A stretch of 64,000 bases of DNA from Sphingomonas sp. QA11 (GTDB lineage Bacteria; Pseudomonadota; Alphaproteobacteria; Sphingomonadales; Sphingomonadaceae), in contig NZ_CP098774.1 of assembly GCF_028473665.1 (NCBI RefSeq), forward strand, positions 5,265,501 to 5,329,500, in the 5' to 3' direction. Within the stretch, counting starts at the first letter, position 1; each line of letters starts with the position of its first letter. Both the position numbers and the translations under genes were made by a program. A model generated the notes under the pieces. The model ran no database searches. It was not told the DNA's origin and saw only the letters and a program-made list of their open reading frames with translations. Below are positions 17,302-24,850 of this stretch, piece after piece.

Positions 17302-18384
17302 ATGGAATCCCTTCCGCAGGAGAATGAGAGCGTCCGGGCGATCCGGCGCACGATGATCTGGTTCATCCTGCTGTTCTGGACGACGCAATTCTCGATCCTG
17401 ACGCTGATGCGCCGGCTGAACATGGGCGACGAGGAGAAGCTGTCCTACCTCCTGCCGCGCCTCTACGTGACGATTATCGCGATCGGCCTGTCCTTCGTCA
17501 TCGCCAACCAGCTTCGGCGCTTCGCCGGCCGATCGATGAAGGTCAAGCTGATCGCTGCCCTGGTCGCGGCGCTTGTCGGCTGCGCCCTCCATGGCGCGGC
17601 GAACCTCTTAATCTTCGACTGGCTGGTCCCCGAATCGAACATGGATTCCTTCTCGACAGGCCTTTATGTCGTCGCACTGCTGCAATGGTTCTGGTCCTAC
17701 GCCGCGCTGTGCGCCTTGCTGGTCGCCGTCACCAGCAGCCTCGAACTGAGCGACCGGGAGCGGCGGATCGCCCGTCTGCAGCGCATCGCCCATGCTGCCC
17801 AGCTCCGCGCGCTGCGGTATCAGCTCAACCCGCATTTCATGTTCAATACGCTCAATTCGATCGCGGCATTGATCTCCCGGCGCGAGGCGGAGAGTGCCGA
17901 GGCTATGGTGGAAAACCTCGCTGATTTCCTGCGCGCCGGCCTGTCGCTCGATCCGCACGAGGACATCCCGCTGGAAAAGGAGATCGAGCTCCAGTCGCTT
18001 TACCTGTCGATCGAGGAATTGCGGTTTCCCGATCGGCTGAAGGTCGAAATCGATGTTCCCGAAGATGTCCGGTCTGCGCTGGTGCCGAGCCTCGTCACCC
18101 AGCCGCTGGTGGAGAATGCCGTGCGCCATGCGGTCGCGACCAGCCTTGAGCCGATCATGCTGCGCATCGCCGCGCGGCGCGAGGGCGAATGGTTGCGTAT
18201 CGCCGTGTGCAACAGCGCGCCGGTGGGCGGAACGCCGTGCGTCAGGGGCACTGGCGTCGGCCTGACCAATGTCGCGGATCGGCTGCGCGCGCGCTTCGCG
18301 CGGAATTGTCACTTCCTCGCCGAGCGGCAGAGCGATGGGGGCTTCATGGTGACCATCGAAATCCCCTGGTCGACGGCGGGGTGA
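17302..18384 (+). CDS. LytS-type sensor histidine kinase (His_kinase family)
   Basis: 360 residues from ATG 17302. Four membrane helices fill residues 18-145. The cytoplasmic part has the phospho-acceptor block LRYQLNPHFMFNTLNSIAALI, the N-box VENAVRHAV and the G-box GTGVGLTNVADRLRARF of the PF06580/HATPase kinases that pair with LytTR regulators. The upstream in-frame extension to 17152 lacks a ribosome site. The gene is followed four bases later by its LytTR partner, a standard two-component layout. There is no periplasmic sensor domain, so the signal is probably a membrane property or a partner protein. Confidence 0.88.
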   Translation: MESLPQENESVRAIRRTMIWFILLFWTTQFSILTLMRRLNMGDEEKLSYLLPRLYVTIIAIGLSFVIANQLRRFAGRSMKVKLIAALVAALVGCALHGAANLLIFDWLVPESNMDSFSTGLYVVALLQWFWSYAALCALLVAVTSSLELSDRERRIARLQRIAHAAQLRALRYQLNPHFMFNTLNSIAALISRREAESAEAMVENLADFLRAGLSLDPHEDIPLEKEIELQSLYLSIEELRFPDRLKVEIDVPEDVRSALVPSLVTQPLVENAVRHAVATSLEPIMLRIAARREGEWLRIAVCNSAPVGGTPCVRGTGVGLTNVADRLRARFARNCHFLAERQSDGGFMVTIEIPWSTAG

Positions 18385-18388
18385 GGCG

Positions 18389-19183
18389 ATGATCCGGCTT
18401 CTCCTTTGCGACGATGAATTGCTGGCGATCCAGCGGCTGCAGGACCTGCTTGGCCGGATCGAAGGGGTGGAAATCGTCGGCACCGCGGCCAACGGTACCG
18501 CGGCACTCGCGGAGATCGCTGCCTGTGCCCCCGATGCGGTGCTGCTTGACGTCGAGATGCCCGCGCTCGACGGATTCGACGTGGTGGAAGAACTGGCCCG
18601 CGTCGGCGAGGCCGCGCCGCTGATCGTGTTCGTCACTGCCTATCCCCATTTCGCCGCGACGGCGTTCGAAGCGGGGGCGATCGATTTCCTCACCAAGCCG
18701 ATCCGGCTGGGCCGGTTGCAGACGGCGATCGACCGCATCCGCCGCTCGATCGAGGACCGCAGCGCCCGGGCCCGGCTCAACGAGCTGGCGGGCCAGCTCG
18801 ACGCGCTGCGCCGGGAGCGGGCGGGCGACGTTGCCGAATCCCGCCATATCTGGGTGCAGCGCCGGGGCGAGACGGTGCGTGTCGATCTCGACCGGGTCGA
18901 CTGGGTCGCCGCGGAGGGCGAATATGTCCGGCTGCATCTTGGCGACGCCAATTATCTTCACCGCGAATCGCTGACCGCGTTGCTCGAGCAGCTCGATACC
19001 CAACGCTTCGCCAGGATCCACCGCTCCTATATCGTCAATCGGGAGCGTATTTCGTCAGTGCGGCGACTGGCGACGGGAAGCTATCAGCTCAGCACCGATG
19101 CCGGAAACAAGCTGCCGGTGGGACGCAGCTATCGCCGGACCGTCCGCGACATGATCGCCAACGACCGGATTCCCCCGGACTAG
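18389..19183 (+). CDS. LytTR-family response regulator
   Basis: 264 residues. The receiver domain (1-120) has the acidic pair Asp8-Asp9 (CDDE), the phospho-acceptor Asp54 (LLDVEMP), the conserved Thr (VTAYP) and Lys (TKP). A LytTR DNA-binding domain follows (about 155-258) with IWVQRRGETVRVDLDRVDWVAAEGEY and RFARIHRSYIVN. It forms a pair with the kinase just upstream. LytTR proteins bind direct repeats upstream of their targets; none was identified here. The C-terminal codons overlap the end of the convergent PadR gene by four bases. Confidence 0.92.
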   Translation: MIRLLLCDDELLAIQRLQDLLGRIEGVEIVGTAANGTAALAEIAACAPDAVLLDVEMPALDGFDVVEELARVGEAAPLIVFVTAYPHFAATAFEAGAIDFLTKPIRLGRLQTAIDRIRRSIEDRSARARLNELAGQLDALRRERAGDVAESRHIWVQRRGETVRVDLDRVDWVAAEGEYVRLHLGDANYLHRESLTALLEQLDTQRFARIHRSYIVNRERISSVRRLATGSYQLSTDAGNKLPVGRSYRRTVRDMIANDRIPPD

Positions 19184-19743
19184 CGAGTGGCCGTGTCGTT
19201 GCGCGGCAATGCGCGCAGCATGGCGTCGAGCCATTCGATGCGGGCGCGGATCGAGCGCATGGCGTTGTCGTGGACGAACGCCTTGAATGGTACCGAGACA
19301 CCTTCCTCATAGCGCTCGAGCGCCTCGACCTGGGCAGTGAGCAATTGCCTGGTTTCGAGGATCCACTCGATCCGTTCGCGTTCGGTCAGCAGGTCGAAGG
19401 ACTGGACCTTGGTTCGCAGGGGATCTTCCAGGAGGAGGTGACCGGGCCGTATCTCCTTCACCCAGGCGCGCACCGCTTCCTCGCCGGCGGCGGTGCAGCT
19501 CAACTGCTCGGTGCCACGGGCATCGCCTTCGACGACTTGCTTCAGGAGCAACCCGCGTTCCGCCAGGCGCCGGATGAGCGGATAGATCTTGCCCTTGCTC
19601 GTGTTGAAGTTGCTGACGGGCGATCCGTCATAGATCTTGGAGACAAGATAGGCGGTGACTGGCTGGATCCGCAGCACTAGCGCCAGGAAGGTGCCCTCGT
19701 GATCGGTAAGGCTCAGGTCGCGATCAACCAACGGCATTCCCAT
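19180..19743 (-). CDS. PadR-family transcriptional regulator
   Basis: 187 residues. The N-terminal winged helix (15-95) has the pattern SKGKIYPLIRRLAERGLLLKQ with a wing ending in LSCTAAGEEAV, as in PadR proteins. The C-terminal region (105-180) is two or three long helices for dimerisation (Vir_act_alpha_C-like). PadR repressors usually respond to phenolics or drugs and act on adjacent genes, but the upstream region here has no obvious target gene. It is convergent with the LytTR regulator. Confidence 0.8.
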   Translation of the reverse strand: MGMPLVDRDLSLTDHEGTFLALVLRIQPVTAYLVSKIYDGSPVSNFNTSKGKIYPLIRRLAERGLLLKQVVEGDARGTEQLSCTAAGEEAVRAWVKEIRPGHLLLEDPLRTKVQSFDLLTERERIEWILETRQLLTAQVEALERYEEGVSVPFKAFVHDNAMRSIRARIEWLDAMLRALPRNDTATR

Positions 19744-20207
19744 CCCACGATGCTTAGCAGCAGCACCGCGCGGTCAGCAAGCGGGCGTCTGGCGGATCAA
19801 TAGAGCCCGGGTGGCAGGTCTGCCGCATCGGGTTCCCGCGTCGGTCCTTGGGTATCCTTCGGACGTGCGTCGTCGCGTCGGGACGTGTCCGTGGCTGGCG
19901 CGGTTTCCGTGTCCGGCGGGTTTCCGGTGCATTCGGCCTTCATGCGGTGCGGCTATCGCGACCGCACGGCCGCTCCGCCCGGAATGTGCCGAGTGTCCGG
20001 CCTGCTGTCGCGACTGTCGCGCTGAACCGTCGAACGGCATGCTTTTCCGGTCCGGCGGTTTGTCGCTGGCCGACATCGGAATTCTGTTGCGGGCGTCGTG
20101 ATGTGTATGCAAGCTTCCCTTGTCCTATATCCTATTCAGCGGGGAGTGGGGTGCGCTGCGCATCCGGAAGAGACTGAGATGATCCGGCCAATGGCGCTGT
20201 ACACCTG
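19744..20207. other. Gene-poor stretch
   Basis: 464 bp between the divergent PadR and glycerate kinase genes. Small frames on both strands lack ribosome sites and look like compositional noise. I saw no strong repeat, RNA gene or operator here; it must contain the promoters of both flanking genes. Confidence 0.5.
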
Positions 20208-21524
20208 GTGACGGGCGTGTCCGACGCGGCGCCGACGCCGCGCCAGTTGCTGCGCGCGCTGTTCGACGAAGCTGTCGGTGCCGTCACCGCCGAACGCTGC
20301 ATGCCCGCCGGGATCGTCGGCGAACCAGTGGCCGGCCGCACCCTGATCGTCGCGATCGGCAAGGCAGCGGCGGCGATGGCTTCGGTCGCGGCGGGCATGG
20401 TGCGCGGGCCGGTGTCGGGGCTGGTGATCACCCGCCATGGCCATTCCGGACCACCGCACCTTCTGCCTCCCGATTTCGAGGTGATCGAGGCTGGCCATCC
20501 AGTGCCCGATACGGCAAGCCTCGCCGCCGCCGTGCGCGCGCTTGAGCTTGTCCGGGCCCTGGGCGCGGAGGATCGGCTGCTCGCGCTGGTCTCGGGCGGC
20601 GGCTCCGCGTTGTTCGTCATGCCGGTGCCGGGTGTCTCGCTGGCGGACAAGCAGGCCGTTACGCGGGCACTCCTTCGCTCTGGCGCGGCGATCGCCGAGA
20701 TCAACAGCGTCAGGAAGCATTTGTCGATGGTGAAGGGCGGGCGGCTCGCGGTTGCCGCCGCGCCGGCGCGTGTCATCACGCTGATCGTCTCCGATGTACC
20801 GGGGGACGACCCTTCCTTCGTCGCTTCGGGACCGACCGTGGCTGATCATACGAGCCTGGAAACGGCGCGTGCGATCGTCGCGCGCTACGCCATCCCCTTG
20901 CCTGCTCCGGTCGTGGCGGCGCTTGGCGACCCGGCCAACGAGACGCCGCCGGCTGACTCACCCGGGCTAGCGGAGGGCGAGGTGCTGATCGTCGCGCGTG
21001 CCCGGGACGCGCTCCAGGCTGCGCGGCTGCTCGCTGAGAAGCACGGCTGCGAGGTCACCGATCTGGGCGACGATCTCGAAGGGGAGGCGCGGCATCTCGG
21101 TGCTGAGCACGCCCGGCTCGCGCGTCGGCTCGCGGCGGAGGGGAAAGCGCGGGTGATCCTGTCGGGCGGCGAGACGGTGGTGCGGGTGACCAATCCGAAA
21201 GGGCAGGGCGGGCGTAACCTGGAATATCTGCTCGGTCTGGCCATCGCGCTTGACGGGGCCCCGGCTATCCATGCGATCGCCTGCGATACCGACGGCATCG
21301 ACGGGACGGGGGACAATGCCGGGGCGATCGTCACACCAAATACCCTCGCGCGGGCCAGCGCGCTGGGGCTCGATGCGCGGGCGATGCTCGATGCGAACCT
21401 GGCTTATCCGTTTTTCGAAGCGCTCGGTGACCTGGTCGTGACCGGGCCGACACGCACCAATGTCAACGATTTGCGCGCGATCCTGATAGCGCCGGAAGGG
21501 GGCCGACTGAACCGGTACCGATAA
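20208..21524 (+). CDS. Glycerate 2-kinase, GckA/TtuD (MOFRL) family
   Basis: 438 residues. The N-terminal DUF4147 domain (about 10-240) has IVAIGKAAAAMA and ALVSGGGSALFV, and the C-terminal MOFRL domain (about 310-425) has ILSGGETVVRVTNPKGQGGRNLE and ACDTDGIDGTGDNAGAIV. The family phosphorylates D-glycerate to 2-phosphoglycerate; older records call it hydroxypyruvate reductase. It stands alone, so its pathway (glyoxylate, tartrate or serine-cycle salvage) is not shown by context. The GTG at 20208 is the furthest plausible start; another GTG three codons later is equally possible. Confidence 0.88.
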   Translation: MTGVSDAAPTPRQLLRALFDEAVGAVTAERCMPAGIVGEPVAGRTLIVAIGKAAAAMASVAAGMVRGPVSGLVITRHGHSGPPHLLPPDFEVIEAGHPVPDTASLAAAVRALELVRALGAEDRLLALVSGGGSALFVMPVPGVSLADKQAVTRALLRSGAAIAEINSVRKHLSMVKGGRLAVAAAPARVITLIVSDVPGDDPSFVASGPTVADHTSLETARAIVARYAIPLPAPVVAALGDPANETPPADSPGLAEGEVLIVARARDALQAARLLAEKHGCEVTDLGDDLEGEARHLGAEHARLARRLAAEGKARVILSGGETVVRVTNPKGQGGRNLEYLLGLAIALDGAPAIHAIACDTDGIDGTGDNAGAIVTPNTLARASALGLDARAMLDANLAYPFFEALGDLVVTGPTRTNVNDLRAILIAPEGGRLNRYR

Positions 21525-21739
21525 AAGCGCGGGGGGATGAAAGGCGCCTGCAGAAGGTGACATCGGAACAGATTCATTTGTCACCCGCCCTGATGGCGGC
21601 TGCGGACGGGCCCACCAGTCGGGGTCGGGAGGCCAGTGTCCTTTTCAGTCCTCCGCCGCGCGGTGTCGACTTGCGACTGCCGTCGCGCTGACCGGCAACG
21701 CATGTCGCGGCCGCGGCGATTCGGCGTTATGGAGGCCCG

Positions 21740-22327
21740 ATGTGCAACGACTATCGTCTCGAGGTGGATGCGGCGACGCTGATCGATGGCTTCGCCGAGC
21801 TGGAGATCGATATCCGTTTTCCGGAAGGCCTGCCCAACATCGAGCCGCGAGCTGACATCAAGATCACGGATAGCGCGCCGATCGTCTGTTCAGTGGCGGG
21901 GGTGCGCGCGGCGGGCGAACTGGTGCAGCGCCGCTGGAGCTGGCCCGGGCCGAACCGCAAGCCGGTCTATAATTTCCGCTCCGACGGCCGCGAATTCCCG
22001 AATGGGCGCTGTCTGGTCCTCGCCGACGGCTTCTACGAATTCACCGCGCCCGAGGACCCGAAGAAGAAGCGCAAGGACAAGTGGTTGTTCACCATGAGGG
22101 GCCAGCCCTGGTTCTGCATCGCCGGCCTGTGGCGCACCAGCGACGTGGGCGAGGCCTTTACCCTGCTGACCATGGAGCCGGGGCCGGACATCGCACCGTA
22201 TCATGACCGCCAGATCGCGATCCTCGACCGGTCGCGCTGGGCGGACTGGCTCGATCCGTCGGTGCCGGCGCGAGAGGTGCTGCACGCACTTCCGGCGGGT
22301 AGCCTGGCGGTGGCGCAGGTTGGGTAA
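21740..22327 (+). CDS. SRAP-domain protein (YedK/HMCES family)
   Basis: 195 residues. Met is followed directly by Cys2, which after Met removal becomes the N-terminal nucleophile that crosslinks to abasic sites in single-stranded DNA. Other family marks are YNFRSDGREF, CLVLADGFYEF with the active-site Glu, and APYHDRQIAIL with the conserved His. The ATG has TGGAGG eight bases upstream. The role is protection of abasic sites at stalled forks. It stands alone, ending before a convergent inverted repeat. Confidence 0.92.
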   Translation: MCNDYRLEVDAATLIDGFAELEIDIRFPEGLPNIEPRADIKITDSAPIVCSVAGVRAAGELVQRRWSWPGPNRKPVYNFRSDGREFPNGRCLVLADGFYEFTAPEDPKKKRKDKWLFTMRGQPWFCIAGLWRTSDVGEAFTLLTMEPGPDIAPYHDRQIAILDRSRWADWLDPSVPAREVLHALPAGSLAVAQVG

Positions 22328-22340
22328 CCAGTCCCAACCC

Positions 22341-22417
22341 CCGTTCGTTTCGAGCGAAGTCGAGAAACATTGATAGAACGTCCAGTCGGGTTTCTCGATT
22401 TCGCTCGAAACGAACGG
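22341..22417. repeat. 28-bp-arm inverted repeat, likely bidirectional terminator
   Basis: The left arm 22341-22368 (CCGTTCGTTTCGAGCGAAG then TCGAGAAAC) pairs with the right arm 22390-22417 with a single mismatch across a 21-base loop. It lies between the convergent ends of the SRAP and MmyB-like genes. The core TTTCTCGA..TCGCTCGAAACGAACGG is a dispersed-repeat type I associate with sphingomonad chromosomes. A role in terminating both genes is plausible. Confidence 0.7.
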
Positions 22418-22451
22418 AGAAAGGCTCGATGCGCATGAACGGAAGAAGCGC

Positions 22452-23246
22452 TTAGCCGCTTGCTGCCATCGTCCTCGACACCGCCTCCGCGGTAGCCGCG
22501 TCGGCAGGAAAAAACGTCTCCAGAGTCAGCTCCGCCAGCGTCACGTCCTGCGCGGTGCCGAACACCGTCGTGGTGCTGAGGAAGCTTAATACCAGGTCGC
22601 CCACCAGCAATTTCAGCGGGACTGCGATTCCGCCGAGATCCTCGGGTCTCGCATCTGACGACGGCGGGGCGGGATAGCCGTCGAGCTCGGTCACCAGCGC
22701 GTCCAGGTCCGCGTCGCCTGCTGCTTGTGCCTGGCGCTTGAGCCGCGCGATCAGGTGGTGCCGCCACTCGGCCAGGTTGAGGATGCGCGGCGCGAGTCCC
22801 TGCGGGTGAAGCGCCAGCCGCATGACGTTCGGCCTGTCGAGTAGCAGGGGATCCACCCCGATCAGCAGCGGCGCCACGCCGCGGTTGGACGCGACCAAGT
22901 TCCAGTGCCGGTCGACCGCCAGTGCCGGCCATGGCTCGTGCCCGGCAAGGATCAGGTCGATCGCGCGCCGCGCGCCGGCCATTTCGGGATCGTCGAGCGA
23001 TCGCTCGCCGAACAGGGGGGCGAAGCCCGCGGCCGTCAGCATCAGGTTGCGCTCCCGCATCGGCATGTCGAGTTGCTCCGACAGGCGAAGCACCATCTCG
23101 CGGCTTGGCCTCGCCCGCCCGGTTTCGAGAAAGCTCAGGTGACGCGCCGAGATCTCGGCGTCGAGCGCCAGGTCGAGCTGGCTCAGCCGCCGTATCCGGC
23201 GCCATTCGCGCAAATGATCCCCGACGTTCCGTGCGGCGACAGTCAT
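22452..23246 (-). CDS. MmyB-like helix-turn-helix regulator with ligand-binding domain
   Basis: 264 residues from ATG 23246, which has GGGAGG seven bases upstream; a longer frame to 23288 lacks support. An XRE helix-turn-helix spans 9-65 (RRIRRLSQLDLALDAEISARHLSFLETGRARPS split across its two helices). The C-terminal domain (about 95-260) matches the MmyB-like ligand-binding fold (PWPALAVDRHWNLVASN, NVMRLALHPQGLAPRI), which in relatives binds a fatty-acid-like ligand. The divergent neighbour at 23370 encodes a small membrane protein, a typical target arrangement. Confidence 0.9.
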   Translation of the reverse strand: MTVAARNVGDHLREWRRIRRLSQLDLALDAEISARHLSFLETGRARPSREMVLRLSEQLDMPMRERNLMLTAAGFAPLFGERSLDDPEMAGARRAIDLILAGHEPWPALAVDRHWNLVASNRGVAPLLIGVDPLLLDRPNVMRLALHPQGLAPRILNLAEWRHHLIARLKRQAQAAGDADLDALVTELDGYPAPPSSDARPEDLGGIAVPLKLLVGDLVLSFLSTTTVFGTAQDVTLAELTLETFFPADAATAEAVSRTMAASG

Positions 23247-23297
23247 TTTCGTTCCTCCCTCGGCGCCTGACTCTGTACCGGTGACCAATGCGGCACC

Positions 23298-23314
23298 ATT
23301 ACCTCAGGGGTAAT
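23298..23314. promoter_or_regulatory. Candidate operator ATTACC-N5-GGTAAT
   Basis: A 6-bp inverted repeat around a 5-bp centre lies between the divergent MmyB-like regulator and the small membrane gene, 52 bp and 56 bp from their starts. Position and symmetry fit an autoregulatory site. No footprint-level evidence is available from sequence alone. Confidence 0.4.
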
Positions 23315-23369
23315 CGACGCACCTACCTCCTTCGCCGAAAACGGCTGCACCAACCAGAAGGAGGTAACC

Positions 23370-23762
23370 ATGACCGATACGACCAAAACCATCCGCACCA
23401 TCCTTGGTGTCGATGCCCTGACCTGCCTCGCCGCCGGTGCCGTAATGAGTCTCGGGTCGGGCCTTCTCGCCGGGCCGACCGGGCTTCACCCAAGCCTGTT
23501 GCTGGTGGCGGGGTGTAGCCTGTTTCCGGTCGCGGCGCTGTTTGCCTGGATGGCGAAGACGTCGCTGCTCAATGGTCCGCTGGTGCTGCTCGCCGTTGTC
23601 GGCAATATCGGTTGGGTCGCGGCAAGCATCGCCGTGGTCCTGATGACGGAGCCGACCCTGTTCGGCACGGTGTTCGTCTTGGCCCAGGCGGCGACGGTGG
23701 CTGTGCTTGCCTGGCTTGAGTTCGGCCACCGGCCGCAGTCGGGGCGGACACTGGCCGCATGA
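23370..23762 (+). CDS. Small four-helix membrane protein
   Basis: 130 residues with four hydrophobic segments (about 13-33, 44-63, 70-92, 98-116) and a short polar tail. A very good ribosome site, AAGGAGG at about 23359, precedes the ATG. No family name is certain; similar small proteins are often found beside MmyB-like regulators in proteobacteria. The divergent regulator and the palindrome between them suggest it is the regulated gene. Function unknown. Confidence 0.75.
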   Translation: MTDTTKTIRTILGVDALTCLAAGAVMSLGSGLLAGPTGLHPSLLLVAGCSLFPVAALFAWMAKTSLLNGPLVLLAVVGNIGWVAASIAVVLMTEPTLFGTVFVLAQAATVAVLAWLEFGHRPQSGRTLAA

Positions 23763-23869
23763 GGGCGTTCAGGGACGGCTCCGATGGGCCGTCCTTTTTC
23801 GATGCCGATTTCCCCGCGGCGTGGCAATGAAGGCGATCGACGCCATCATATGGAGTTCAGCCGGGAAAC

Positions 23870-24280
23870 ATGGGCAAGGCACGTACCGCGATGGACGGCC
23901 CGGCGCACCCGGCGTCTCCGGTCGACAGCGCCATCGGCAACGTCGCGCGGGTCCGCGCCATCCTGATCGCCTCGGCCAGGGCGGGCGAGGCGATCAGCTA
24001 TTCGCACCTGCTGGCCGAACTCGGCCACCGCTTCACCCGGCCGAAGATGCGGGCCGTATGCAAGACGCTCGACGCGGTCGATGCCGCGGGGGCCGAAGTG
24101 GGCGAGCCCGAACTGGCTGTCCTGGTCGTGCGCGAATCCGATGGGTTGCCGGGCCAGGGATGGTGGGTTGGCGGCGTCGCGATACGGCGCGGCTATGAAG
24201 GCCCCTGGATCGGAGCTGAGGCTTTGCGCTTCGTGCGGGGGCTGCAGGAGGAGGCGTTTGACTGGTGGCGGGCCAAATGA
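23870..24280 (+). CDS. Small sphingomonad protein of unknown function
   Basis: 136 residues from ATG 23870; ATG 23891 is an alternative. The middle part (AISYSHLLAELGHRFTRPKMRAVCKTL) looks like a small helical DNA-binding-type fold, and the segment ELAVLVVRESDGLPGQGWW recurs in a small family that some databases mislabel ribose-phosphate pyrophosphokinase. No PRPP-binding motif is present, so that name should not be used. The pattern SYxxLAxLGxR followed by LVVxxSDGLPGxGWW superficially recalls alkyltransferase-like proteins, but the PCHR-type motif is missing. Function unknown. Confidence 0.65.
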   Translation: MGKARTAMDGPAHPASPVDSAIGNVARVRAILIASARAGEAISYSHLLAELGHRFTRPKMRAVCKTLDAVDAAGAEVGEPELAVLVVRESDGLPGQGWWVGGVAIRRGYEGPWIGAEALRFVRGLQEEAFDWWRAK

Positions 24281-24368
24281 CGCCTCGCCGGTAAACCGGA
24301 ACTGACTGTCGCGATTGGCGCAGGAAGCAATTTTCTGCATATCGGCCGCGTTGGAATCAGCAGCCGGC

Positions 24369-24791
24369 ATGAGACGACCGATGCGCCAAATGAGGTGGGC
24401 CGCAGCCGCGGCCTTGCTGGTGGCCGGATGGCAACCGGCCGCCGCCGCTGACGGGGACGCAGCGATCGGCATATGGCGCAACACGCAGGACAGCGTTCAT
24501 ATCGAGGCGCGTCACTGCGGCGCCAGCATGTGCGGGAAGGTCGTCTGGGCAAACGCCAAGGCCATCGCCGATGCGAGAAGGGGCGGCACCGCGAACCTGG
24601 TCGGCACCGATCTTTTCCGGGATTTTCGCAAGGACAAGAAGGGGCCATGGCGCGGCAAGGTGTTCGTCCCCGATATCAACAAGACCTTTTCCGGCACGGT
24701 GATGCTGATCGACGCGAACACGGCAAAGGGCAGCGGATGTCTTGTCGGCCGCGTGGGTTGCCGATCGCAGACGCTGACGCGGCTCAAATGA
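24369..24791 (+). CDS. DUF2147 secreted protein (paralogue)
   Basis: 140 residues from ATG 24369 (24381 is also possible). The signal peptide ends at AAAA before DGDAAIG. The mature domain follows DUF2147: AIGIWRNTQDSVHIEARHCGASMCGKV, GKVFVPDINKTFSGTVMLID, then GCLVGRVGCRSQTL. Cysteines are placed as in the copy at 13688-14095, so the fold and probable disulfides are shared. Unlike that copy it has no obvious partner. It is convergent with the hydrolase gene downstream. Confidence 0.82.
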   Translation: MRRPMRQMRWAAAAALLVAGWQPAAAADGDAAIGIWRNTQDSVHIEARHCGASMCGKVVWANAKAIADARRGGTANLVGTDLFRDFRKDKKGPWRGKVFVPDINKTFSGTVMLIDANTAKGSGCLVGRVGCRSQTLTRLK

Positions 24792-24850
24792 CCGGACAGG
24801 ACCGGGAGGGGCGCGGCGAACCGCCCGCCGCCCAGTCTTGCCGCCAAGTG

